From an uncultured Eubacteriales bacterium (GTDB taxonomy: Bacteria; Bacillota; Clostridia; Lachnospirales; Lachnospiraceae), in contig OMSP01000066.1 of assembly GCA_900313775.1 (NCBI GenBank), positions 1-5,868 on the forward strand: a DNA stretch of 5,868 nucleotides, given 5' to 3'. This document shows positions 1-5,868 of this stretch, piece by piece (position 1 is the stretch's first letter; each line of letters starts with the position of its first letter). Below the pieces are notes generated by a model. It was not told the DNA's origin. It did not search any database and saw only the letters and a program-made list of their open reading frames with translations. Made by a program: the position numbers and the translations under genes.

Positions 1-999
1 CAGATTTATACCCGCTTCAGCAAATGCCTGCTCGTGTTCCGCCGGCCACAGCGAGGCCTGCACCTCGCCGATATGGGCTTTTCTCAGACAGAACATGCAC
101 ACGCGCGACTGACCGATGCCGCCGCCAATCGTATAGGGCAGCTCACCGTTTAACAATGCCTTGTGGAAAGGCAGCTCTGCACGCTCTTCGCATCCGGCGA
201 TCGCAAGCTGCTTTTTCAGGGCTTCCTCGTCTACGCGGATGCCCATCGAACTGACTTCAAAAGCGATATCCAGCACCGGATAGTAGACGATGATATCGCC
301 GTTCAGCTGCCAGTCGTCATAGTCCGGTGCGCGCCCGTCATGGGGCTTGCCGGAGGCCAGCGCACCGCCGATCTGCTCGAGGAAGATGGCGCCGTACTTC
401 TTGGCGAATTTCCTCTCGCGCTCGTGCGGTCCCAACTCCGGATAGGCATCCTCGAGTTCCTGTGTGCTCACAAAGGTGATCTCATCCGGCAGGAAGGGCT
501 CGATATAGTTGTAGCGCTCTGCCACATGGCGTTCGGTCTCTTTGAGCGTCTCGTAGATCTTGCGCACATGATAGCGCAGTGTCTCTGTATTCCTCTCCTG
601 CTTGGAGATGACCTTCTCCCAGTCCCACTGGTCGACATAGATCGAGTGGAGGTTGTCCGTCACCTCGTCGCGGCGGATAGCGTCCATATTGGTGTAGAGT
701 CCTTCTCCCGAATGGAAGCCGTAGTGCTTCAGGGCGTATCTCTTCCATTTGGCCAGCGAATGTACGATCTGCGCCTCGCTGCCATCCTCCAGGATATCAA
801 AGGATACCGGGCGCTCCACACCGTTCAGGTTGTCGTTGAAACCGCTTTCCGCACGCACAAAACGCGGAGCAGAGACGCGCATGAGATGCAGATTCTTGCA
901 CAGGAGCGTCTGAAAAAACTCCCTTGTCTCCTTGATCGCTGTCTCCGTCTCACGGATCGTTAACGGTGAACGATAGTCTTTCGGTATTATAAGTGCCAT
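1..999 (-). CDS. asnA: Aspartate--ammonia ligase (asparagine synthetase A), 3' end cut by the window edge
   Basis: Cytoplasmic enzyme that makes asparagine from aspartate, ammonia and ATP, releasing AMP and pyrophosphate; it is related to class II aminoacyl-tRNA synthetases. My translation from the ATG at 999 gives 333 residues with no stop before the edge. E. coli AsnA has 330 residues, so probably only a few are missing. Family signatures occur in order: DNLNG (56-60), VHSLAKWKR (79-87), [10 protein letters not shown] (103-112), YVDQWDWE (121-128), FVSTQEL (176-182), [11 protein letters not shown] (220-230), LNGDI (232-236), SSMGIRVD (250-257), GGGIGQSR (292-299) and HIGEVQA (309-315). The C-terminal GQSR block corresponds to the motif 3 region of the synthetase fold. 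The start is supported by the AsnA-like N-terminus and a GAAGGGAA element just upstream. It is the last visible gene of the run, 47 bases after the small membrane protein. C301 and C304 form a CxxC pair in the GQSR block; its significance is unknown. Identification is very secure. Confidence 0.97.
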   Translation of the reverse strand, partial: MALIIPKDYRSPLTIRETETAIKETREFFQTLLCKNLHLMRVSAPRFVRAESGFNDNLNGVERPVSFDILEDGSEAQIVHSLAKWKRYALKHYGFHSGEGLYTNMDAIRRDEVTDNLHSIYVDQWDWEKVISKQERNTETLRYHVRKIYETLKETERHVAERYNYIEPFLPDEITFVSTQELEDAYPELGPHERERKFAKKYGAIFLEQIGGALASGKPHDGRAPDYDDWQLNGDIIVYYPVLDIAFEVSSMGIRVDEEALKKQLAIAGCEERAELPFHKALLNGELPYTIGGGIGQSRVCMFCLRKAHIGEVQASLWPAEHEQAFAEAGINL

Positions 1000-1001
1000 A
1001 A

Positions 1002-1063
1002 TCTTCCCTTCTTTCTCTTTTTTTCTCTCTTCTCCTTGCTTCTTCCTCACTCTTTCTCTTCCT
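1002..1063 (-). other. Near-pure purine tract between the 82-residue gene and asnA
   Basis: Read on the minus strand, 60 of these 62 bases are purines; the two exceptions are at 1038 and 1049. The tract covers the last codons and stop of the small membrane protein gene and nearly all of the gap before asnA. It contains a run of seven A (complement of the T run at 1018-1024) and several AAGG/GGAG elements. No hairpin can form from purines alone, so this is not an intrinsic terminator. A multi-site ribosome loading region is the simplest interpretation. Confidence 0.8.
1004..1012 (-). promoter_or_regulatory. Ribosome binding site of asnA
   Basis: On the minus strand AGAAGGGAA lies just before the asnA ATG, with the AAGGGA core close to normal spacing. 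It sits inside a long purine tract that also carries a better AAGGAG match at 1032-1037, about 32 bases from the ATG. That is too far for ordinary initiation, and no ATG follows it at normal spacing, so the nearer site is taken as the working one. Confidence 0.6.
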
Positions 1064-1295
1064 GTGCATCCTCCGGTACCGGGATATCTGGTGTCTTACC
1101 CGGCGTGAGCATCCTCGTAAAGAAGATGATCAGATAAAAGCATATAGGCAGCAGGATCGTCGTCACGACCGCTACCCTGAACGCGTCTTTCCACCAGGAT
1201 GTCTTCATCAGTGCAAAGACCAGTGTCAGTATATACATGAGTACGAGGATCGCTATAATGATCCACGCCATGATTTGTTTCGTGCGCTGTTTCAT
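1047..1295 (-). CDS. Small two-helix membrane protein, function unknown (82 aa)
   Basis: I do not recognise this protein. It has a short basic N-terminus (KQRTK, 2-6), a hydrophobic helix at about 8-30, a short loop with TSWWKD (32-37), a second helix at about 41-59, and a polar C-terminal tail rich in Pro, Asp and Glu (from about 65). Positive charge at the N-terminus and at R61 predicts both ends in the cytoplasm, a helical hairpin. No cleavable signal peptide or catalytic motif is visible. Its ATG overlaps the purA stop as ATGA, with a weak GAAGAG element inside the end of purA, which suggests translational coupling. It is followed by asnA. That overlap and the clean helix/charge layout make it a real gene rather than a chance frame. 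A membrane partner or modulator of a neighbouring product is possible, but nothing in the sequence shows it. Confidence 0.8.
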   Translation of the reverse strand: MKQRTKQIMAWIIIAILVLMYILTLVFALMKTSWWKDAFRVAVVTTILLPICFYLIIFFTRMLTPGKTPDIPVPEDAQEEKE

Positions 1296-2587
1296 CTCTT
1301 CAGCGGGGACTCGCGGTAAATGATGTCCTCGCGCTTCGCCCCGTTCGAGACCATCGTGATCGGATATCCGATCCTCTCCTCGACAAACTCGACATATTTC
1401 CTGCAGTTCTCAGGGAGTTCCTCGTAGTTGCGGATCCCGCGGATATCAGTCTTCCACCCCGGCAGCACCTCGAGCACCGGCTCGCATTTCTCGAGGATCG
1501 CGGTCACCGGGAAGTCCTGCGTGACCGTCCCGTCCGGCATTCTGTAGCCGACGCAGACCGGAATCTCATCGCGATATCCCAACGCATCCAGGACTGTAAA
1601 AGCGACATCGGTCGCGCCCTGCATCCGGCATCCGTAGCGTGAGGCAACCGCGTCAAACCACCCCATGCGGCGCGGTCTTCCTGTTGTCGCACCGTATTCA
1701 CCGCCGTCGCCGCCCCGGTTTCTCAGCTCATCGGCCTCATCGCCGAAGATCTCGCTGACAAACGCGCCTGCACCGACCGCACTGGAATATGCTTTGACTA
1801 CCGTGATCACCTGCTTGATCTCATAGGGCGGGAGTCCCGCACCGATCGCTCCGTAGCCCGCGAGGGTAGAGCTGGATGTGACCATCGGATAAATACCGTG
1901 ATCAGGGTCTTTTAAGGTGCCCAGCTGCCCCTCAAGCAGGATCGTCTTTCCTTCTCTTACGCACTGATCCAGAAAGGCCGTCGTGTCAGCGACATAGGGA
2001 GCCAGCGTGTCACGATAGCGGTGAAGCTCATCCATCAGAGCCTCTTTCTCAAGAAGCGGCTTGTGGTAGAGATGCTCCAGGATCACATTTTTTATGATGC
2101 AGATCTTTTCGACCTTGGTCTCCAGTATCTCATCGTCAAACAGCTCGCTGACCTGAAAACCGATCTTGGCGAATTTGTCCGAGTAAAACGGAGCAATGCC
2201 CGACTTGGTCGATCCGTAGGATGCTCCGGCCAGACGCTCCTCCTCGTACGCATCGAGGAGCTTGTGATAACTCATCACGACCTGAGCACGCGAGGAGACC
2301 ATCAGATGCGGAGCAGGCACACCCTGTTCCGCGATCGCGGCCAGCTCTTTTGCCAGCGCCTCGACATCGAGCGCGACACCGTTGCCGATGATATTGGTCG
2401 TGTGGTCGTAAAAGACGCCCGACGGCATCGTATGCAGGGCAAATTTACCATAGTGATTGACAATCGTATGTCCGGCATTTGCACCACCCTGAAAACGGAT
2501 GACCACATCCGACTTCTCGGCGAGCATGTCAGTGATCTTGCCCTTGCCTTCGTCTCCCCAGTTAGCTCCTACTATTGCTTTGATCAT
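1292..2587 (-). CDS. purA: Adenylosuccinate synthetase, divergent Clostridia-type
   Basis: Cytoplasmic enzyme joining IMP and aspartate at the cost of GTP to form adenylosuccinate, the first committed step to AMP. The 431 residues match the usual length (E. coli 432). Near the N-terminus is the GDEGKGK loop (11-17) with catalytic Asp12, then GGANAGHT with catalytic His40. IGNGV (67-71) follows, then EGQLGTL and DPDHGIYP (219-234), and the aspartate-binding loop GATTGRPRR (299-307) with Arg304 and Arg306/307. TVLD (331-334) keeps the Asp expected to read guanine, and PGW (376-378) lies near the C-terminus. Several positions differ from E. coli: TTGRGIGP is STKSGIAP, Arg143 aligns with Lys141, Gln224 with Leu222, and Lys331 with Val332. 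I associate these with a Clostridia-type PurA clade, so loss of function is not implied. The start has an AAGGAG site eight bases upstream. It lies 12 bases after the VTT gene and overlaps the small membrane protein gene by four bases. Confidence 0.96.
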   Translation of the reverse strand: MIKAIVGANWGDEGKGKITDMLAEKSDVVIRFQGGANAGHTIVNHYGKFALHTMPSGVFYDHTTNIIGNGVALDVEALAKELAAIAEQGVPAPHLMVSSRAQVVMSYHKLLDAYEEERLAGASYGSTKSGIAPFYSDKFAKIGFQVSELFDDEILETKVEKICIIKNVILEHLYHKPLLEKEALMDELHRYRDTLAPYVADTTAFLDQCVREGKTILLEGQLGTLKDPDHGIYPMVTSSSTLAGYGAIGAGLPPYEIKQVITVVKAYSSAVGAGAFVSEIFGDEADELRNRGGDGGEYGATTGRPRRMGWFDAVASRYGCRMQGATDVAFTVLDALGYRDEIPVCVGYRMPDGTVTQDFPVTAILEKCEPVLEVLPGWKTDIRGIRNYEELPENCRKYVEFVEERIGYPITMVSNGAKREDIIYRESPLKR

Positions 2588-2595
2588 TTAAATAT

Positions 2596-2601
2596 CTCCT
2601 T
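2596..2601 (-). promoter_or_regulatory. Ribosome binding site of purA, overlapping the upstream stop codon
   Basis: AAGGAG on the minus strand ends eight bases before the purA ATG. Its first two A bases are the last two bases of the TAA stop of the VTT gene. A ribosome terminating there would cover the purA start region, which favours coupled translation of the two genes and confirms the chosen purA start. Confidence 0.85.
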
Positions 2602-3454
2602 ATTCATTCACAGCTTCCTCTACTTCAGGTGTCTCATGTACTTCGTTCTGCTTTTCCTCTGTCTGAGCCGCTTGCTCAGCTTCCTTTTCCGCCTTGGCTG
2701 CGGCCTTAGCTGCTTTCTCCTCCGCCCGGACTTTTTTCCTCGCATTGTGCAGTGCAGCGATCCTCTTCATGATCCTCACTACGTCATCCTTGTGATCATA
2801 TACCTGCCACATGCAGATGATGTCGATCGAGACAAGGAGGAGGATCAGCGGATAATCTGCCTGCATGATATTGGACCCTATAGCGCAGAGCAGAAAAGTC
2901 GGGACAAATCCCCCGACAAAAACGCTTGCGGCAAAGGTCGATTTCTTCATCGGAGTCTGTGCCGCCGCGTAAGGGATGATCCCGTTCGGTACGATCGGTA
3001 CCATACACGCGAGGATCACGACGATCCATGGATCACTGTTGGCCAGCATTTCAGTGAGCTTGGAACTCTTGCTGTTTTCCTTGCTCTCCAGCGCATTGAG
3101 CTTTCCGTGGAACTTCCTCGCGCAGACAAAGACAAAGAGATTTGCCAGCGTGTAGGAAATGATACAGGTCGTAAACGCCCGCAGAGTCCCGGCCACCATA
3201 CCGCCCGCGATGTGGATCGGCGGTGACGGCAGCATGATAGATATGATCTGGACGAACTGCAGAATGAAGAGGAAAACGAGCATCTTCGGTCCCTTGGCCG
3301 CCTTGAGGAATTCCTCCAGCCCCTTCTCGTCCCCGGCCTTCAGTGCATCCCACAGAGTCGGGAAGACCAGTTTTAAACCGACAGCAATGATCAGCATAAC
3401 CAATATGATCATGCCGACCGTCGCTATGATTTTTATCAGTTTCGGATGTTTCAT
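2600..3454 (-). CDS. TVP38/TMEM64 family (VTT/SNARE-associated domain) membrane protein
   Basis: A multi-pass membrane protein of the broad DedA/VTT superfamily; bacterial members are linked to membrane lipid homeostasis, but the substrate of this one cannot be read from sequence. In 284 residues I see a first helix at about 8-30, an amphipathic stretch (35-54), a helix at 58-75, a Pro/Gly-rich possibly re-entrant segment LPSPPIHIAGGMVAG (75-89), and a helix at 94-111. Next come a polar loop (114-140), a helix leading into MVPIVPNGIIPYAAAQTP (151-168), a helix at 173-194 and a last helix at 201-217. The paired Pro/Gly segments are the mark of the VTT fold. The tail from about 236 is a highly charged Ala/Lys/Glu region ending in an acidic stretch, probably helical and cytoplasmic. 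It starts 28 bases after the protease stop and ends 12 bases before purA, so it is almost certainly co-transcribed with both. Family is secure; role is not. Confidence 0.88.
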   Translation of the reverse strand: MKHPKLIKIIATVGMIILVMLIIAVGLKLVFPTLWDALKAGDEKGLEEFLKAAKGPKMLVFLFILQFVQIISIMLPSPPIHIAGGMVAGTLRAFTTCIISYTLANLFVFVCARKFHGKLNALESKENSKSSKLTEMLANSDPWIVVILACMVPIVPNGIIPYAAAQTPMKKSTFAASVFVGGFVPTFLLCAIGSNIMQADYPLILLLVSIDIICMWQVYDHKDDVVRIMKRIAALHNARKKVRAEEKAAKAAAKAEKEAEQAAQTEEKQNEVHETPEVEEAVNE

Positions 3455-3457
3455 ACT

Positions 3458-3465
3458 CTCCTCTT
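3458..3465 (-). promoter_or_regulatory. Ribosome binding site of the VTT protein gene
   Basis: AAGAGGAG on the minus strand lies three bases before the ATG, counted from the GGAG core, or five from the AGAGG core. This is slightly short but workable spacing. A second purine element (AAAGGGG, 3469-3475) lies farther upstream in the same 28-base gap. No other start codon fits better, since the next Met is residue 14, inside the first helix. Confidence 0.65.
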
Positions 3466-3482
3466 ACACCCCTTTGCCGCCG

Positions 3483-5868
3483 TTATCTCGGGACGGCCTG
3501 ACTGTAATGATATTGATGATAAATATCGGTAAATCTGTACATCTCATAAGTCTCGTCGTCCATCGAGACGCTGGTGAGCTTCGGCGCCTTCTCGCCGACC
3601 ACATACTGATCGCCGATCATATAGCTGTCCTGATACTCGCCTTTATAGGTGTAGTAATCAGCCAGAAAGTCGATCTTGTCGCCTTCTTTGAGATCGACGA
3701 TACTCTTGGCTACAGTCTCGGTGACGTCTTCATCGTAGATATAGCTTGCGCCGACGATCTGTCCTTCCGGATCATCTTTCGTGAACTCTACGATCAGGTT
3801 TACGCGCTGACCGTTGAGCATCGCCGGAACATGTCCCTGGATGTAATAGGCCTTGCTGTCGCCGACCGTATAGTCGTAATAGTAAGCCACCGGCTGATCC
3901 TCGACCGCGAGCCACAGAATATCCTGCGGCGGGACCAGATTGCCCTTGTCATCGATAGCGAAAACATTGTCACAGCCCATATCGATAAATCCTTCACCGT
4001 CATTGACATACAGTTTGTAGGCCAGATCCGTTACCATATTCCACTGATCGTCCTCGAGATGGATCTGATAGCCGTCCTCTGACTCTTTCCAGACGAGTTT
4101 GGAAGCGTCAAATTGATGATCTGCGACATAACCGGTGATCTCCTCATCCGATACTTCGGCTTCGGTGTCCATATAGTGCGTATTATTCTTGTCCAGTCCG
4201 TCGATCACGGAACGTCCGCCCATAAAGTATCCGAGCAGATCATTGATCGCATCCGGATCGACCGTACCGCCGGTCGGATAGGACTGCTGACCGAGGATAT
4301 CCATCAGTGACCCGAAGGGGGATCCTCCCGATGATCCGCCGGCCGCGACCTGCCCGGCCGTCTCGACCTTGGCAAACTGCTGGATGCATTTCGCATAGTC
4401 CTCGTCCATGCCGATCTGATCGTAGACCTTGGTTACCAGGTCAACTGAGCGCGTGGACTTATAGGGGAAATACACCGACAGTCCGAATGCATTGGTCATA
4501 TTGGCTGAGGTCTTATTGTATTTGACCGCTGAAAGAAGCTTGTCCGCCAGATCTTTGGACGCCTTGGTGTCGAGGTTCTTGGCCAGGTGGATCAGATCTA
4601 CCTGATCGATCCCCGTGCCGCGGGCAAACTCGCGCGACTTGTTACGCGCGGTCGACACCGTCGAATAGCTGGCTTCGTCTTTGTCTTTGCCGATCATCTT
4701 GCTCGTGTCCGTGGAGAATGCCGAGAGCTTCTTCGGTGCTGTGGCCTTAAGCTCCGCCAGATCGACAAGGGACAGCGTGGTCGCCTGTCCCGGACATTTC
4801 TGTCCGCAGGCTGCGACGAAATCGTCAACGATGTTCTTGCCGAGCTGAAGCGTCGGCATAGAAGAATCAGCCTCGAGCTTGGAGAGCCAGTTCGTATAAT
4901 ACCAGCCGATGCCCGGCTCCGCCTCCTCTGAAGCGATCATATAGTCCGCATAATCAGAGAGCATCAGACCGTTTTCGACAGTCGCCATCAGGCAGGCGTC
5001 AAATCCGATGAAGTCAATGGTCACGCCGCCCTTTTTGAGAGCGGTCTTGATCTCGGCCAGATCCATCGAATCTTTTCTCGAATATTTCTCATCATATCCG
5101 TAACCCGTGATCGAACCGCCGCCGTGATCCCAGAGGATCAGCTCATTGCGGTTCGCCGGGAAGTTCTTGGCGCAGTACTGAATAAATGCCGCCAGGTTGT
5201 TCGAATCGACCATCGATGTCTTGGAGAAATTGTCATCCAGACGCGCCATCTTGCCGTCCTTGAGCTGGTAGATCTGATTCGCCTTGTTGCTGATGACATT
5301 GTTGCGCCACTGCCGGCACCCGCCTGTCATGACGATGACATTGACCTTGTCGCCGGTCTTCGCCTGCAGCATTTCGCTCAGATCAGATGTGCCCATGCCC
5401 CCGCGGGACTCTAAGTCGGTGCCGCACATATAGACCATCAGGGTGACCTCATCCTTTCCGTCTCCCTTGATGACTGTGCGCTTGTCCTTTGCCGCCGGAT
5501 CGACTTCCTCGTTGAGCACGCCGACATTGGATTTGCCGAACCATCCGCCGTAGCTGCCGGAGACGCCGGAAGTACCGGTACCGCCGCCGAGCAGGCTGTT
5601 GATCAGATCGATGCCGGTCTGCTGGCTGGGCTGCGAGCTGTTGTTATTGTTGGAGTTTCCTCCGCCGCCGAGCAGTCCGCTGAAGAGTCCCCCGCCGCCG
5701 AGCACCAGGAAGGCGACGATCAGGATCAGGATCAGTTTGCCCTTGCCGCCGAACAGGCCGCCGCCAGAACTGCCGCTGCCTCCCGAACTGCCGGAACCAC
5801 CCACGAGATCGTTGAGATCGATGCCGTTGTTATTGCCACCGCCTCCGCCACCGGAGCCGCCGAGAAGC
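3483..5868 (-). CDS. Membrane-anchored clostripain-family (C11) cysteine protease, 5' end beyond the window
   Basis: Predicted cell-surface cysteine endopeptidase of family C11, whose members generally cut after Arg or Lys. The frame is open to the right edge, giving 794 visible residues. I number residues from the in-frame GTG at 5804, which is probably an internal Val. Order: a Gly/Ser/Asn-rich segment; Lys21 and Lys23 then a helix at about 24-45; a second Gly/Asn/Gln-rich stretch to about 90; the C11 domain from about 118 to 480. The domain holds LMVYMCGTDLES (122-133), LILWDHGGGS with catalytic His227, FIGFDACLMATVEN with catalytic Cys271, and Asp269, two before the Cys as in the basic P1 pocket of PmC11. 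GLSVYFP (441-447) is also typical. A Gly/Ser linker (488-498) leads to a C-terminal region (about 515-773) rich in predicted strands and acidic residues, which I cannot assign. Positive charge before the helix predicts a cytoplasmic N-terminus and an external protease. K240, R243 and K244 are candidate self-processing sites. It is the first visible gene of the run. Confidence 0.93.
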   Translation of the reverse strand, partial: LLGGSGGGGGGNNNGIDLNDLVGGSGSSGGSGSSGGGLFGGKGKLILILIVAFLVLGGGGLFSGLLGGGGNSNNNNSSQPSQQTGIDLINSLLGGGTGTSGVSGSYGGWFGKSNVGVLNEEVDPAAKDKRTVIKGDGKDEVTLMVYMCGTDLESRGGMGTSDLSEMLQAKTGDKVNVIVMTGGCRQWRNNVISNKANQIYQLKDGKMARLDDNFSKTSMVDSNNLAAFIQYCAKNFPANRNELILWDHGGGSITGYGYDEKYSRKDSMDLAEIKTALKKGGVTIDFIGFDACLMATVENGLMLSDYADYMIASEEAEPGIGWYYTNWLSKLEADSSMPTLQLGKNIVDDFVAACGQKCPGQATTLSLVDLAELKATAPKKLSAFSTDTSKMIGKDKDEASYSTVSTARNKSREFARGTGIDQVDLIHLAKNLDTKASKDLADKLLSAVKYNKTSANMTNAFGLSVYFPYKSTRSVDLVTKVYDQIGMDEDYAKCIQQFAKVETAGQVAAGGSSGGSPFGSLMDILGQQSYPTGGTVDPDAINDLLGYFMGGRSVIDGLDKNNTHYMDTEAEVSDEEITGYVADHQFDASKLVWKESEDGYQIHLEDDQWNMVTDLAYKLYVNDGEGFIDMGCDNVFAIDDKGNLVPPQDILWLAVEDQPVAYYYDYTVGDSKAYYIQGHVPAMLNGQRVNLIVEFTKDDPEGQIVGASYIYDEDVTETVAKSIVDLKEGDKIDFLADYYTYKGEYQDSYMIGDQYVVGEKAPKLTSVSMDDETYEMYRFTDIYHQYHYSQAVPR
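5580..5828 (-). repeat. Two GIDL-x-L-GG modules flanking the membrane helix of the C11 protease
   Basis: At protein level, copy 1 (about 5796-5825) reads GIDLNDLVGG and follows an NNN tract and a poly-Gly run. Copy 2 (about 5580-5615) reads GIDLINSLLGGG and follows a Gly run and an Asn tract with a short Ser/Gln spacer. They lie on opposite sides of the predicted membrane helix. At base level only a short core (GGCATCGATCT) is shared exactly, so the copies are either old or convergent. Between them is a smaller tandem repeat, GGSGSS twice, encoded with different synonymous codons. Confidence 0.6.
5718..5735 (-). repeat. Hexanucleotide tandem repeat (3 exact copies) encoding LILILI
   Basis: Three perfect copies of CTGATC on the minus strand (GATCAG on the plus strand) encode Leu-Ile-Leu-Ile-Leu-Ile, residues 24-29 from the GTG at 5804, the start of the protease membrane helix. 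Gain or loss of a unit keeps the frame and changes the helix by two residues. Confidence 0.85.

Noticed and set aside
163..963. Plus-strand open frame of about 266 codons
   Set aside because: Fully antisense to asnA, which carries every family signature in its own frame. The translation has no recognisable domain.
1073..1082. Perfect 10-base palindrome CCGGTACCGG
   Set aside because: It lies inside the coding region of the small membrane protein, is short, has no partner copy near a promoter and has no T run; probably chance.
2021..3226. Plus-strand open frame of about 400 codons
   Set aside because: It lies antisense across purA and the VTT gene, both of which have clear family motifs and ribosome binding sites. 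Its translation has no recognisable domain and looks like the mirror of codon bias.
3455..3482. Possible promoter or terminator between the protease and VTT genes
   Set aside because: Only 28 bases, with no inverted repeat followed by a T run and no room for -35/-10 boxes; it contains purine-rich ribosome binding elements only.
3159..4082. Plus-strand open frame of about 307 codons
   Set aside because: Antisense to the VTT gene start and the protease C-terminal region; its valine/isoleucine-rich, motif-free protein is typical of a shadow frame opposite GAT/ATC-rich codons.
5802..5804. GTG as the start of the C11 protease
   Set aside because: The same frame stays open for 21 more codons to the window edge with the same Gly/Asn-rich character, including a GIDL motif repeated later. 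No ribosome binding site precedes the GTG, so it is probably an internal valine and the true start lies outside.
5674..5810. GC-rich Gly/Ser-coding stretches as possible assembly error or frameshift
   Set aside because: The frame continues unbroken through the low-complexity region into a clear C11 domain, and glycine-rich N-termini occur in related clostridial C11 proteins as I recall them.

Overview
All five genes in this window lie on the minus strand, so transcription runs from high to low coordinates. They are packed almost without gaps. The order of transcription is: a membrane-anchored clostripain-type (family C11) cysteine protease, open at the right edge; a TVP38/TMEM64 (VTT/SNARE-associated) membrane protein; adenylosuccinate synthetase (purA); an 82-residue two-helix membrane protein; and ammonia-dependent asparagine synthetase (asnA), running off the left edge just before its stop. 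Gaps are 28, 12, -4 (an ATGA overlap) and 47 bases. None holds a recognisable promoter or intrinsic terminator, so one polycistronic transcript is the simplest reading. No RNA gene, mobile element, CRISPR array or origin was seen.

The organism is most likely a gut-type Clostridia, probably Lachnospiraceae or a close relative. The evidence is a C11 protease with a Gly/Ser/Asn-rich, membrane-anchored N-terminus, a PurA of the divergent type I associate with Clostridia (GSTKSGIAPFY and EGQLGTLKDPDHG in place of the E. coli forms), strong AAGGAG-type ribosome binding sites, and moderately high GC by eye. This placement is inference from remembered family features, not from a search.

PurA and AsnA both draw on aspartate, PurA for adenylosuccinate (AMP branch of purine synthesis) and AsnA for asparagine, so the downstream half forms an aspartate-consuming unit with a small membrane protein between. 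The upstream half is a surface module: a protease predicted to project outside the cell and a multi-pass VTT protein. Why these halves share a transcript is not evident.

I see no wholly new system here. The points most worth a second look are the duplicated Gly/Asn/GIDL module flanking the protease's membrane anchor, the protease's large unassigned C-terminal region, the active-site substitutions in PurA, the uncharacterised small protein coupled to purA, and a 62-base almost pure purine tract before asnA.
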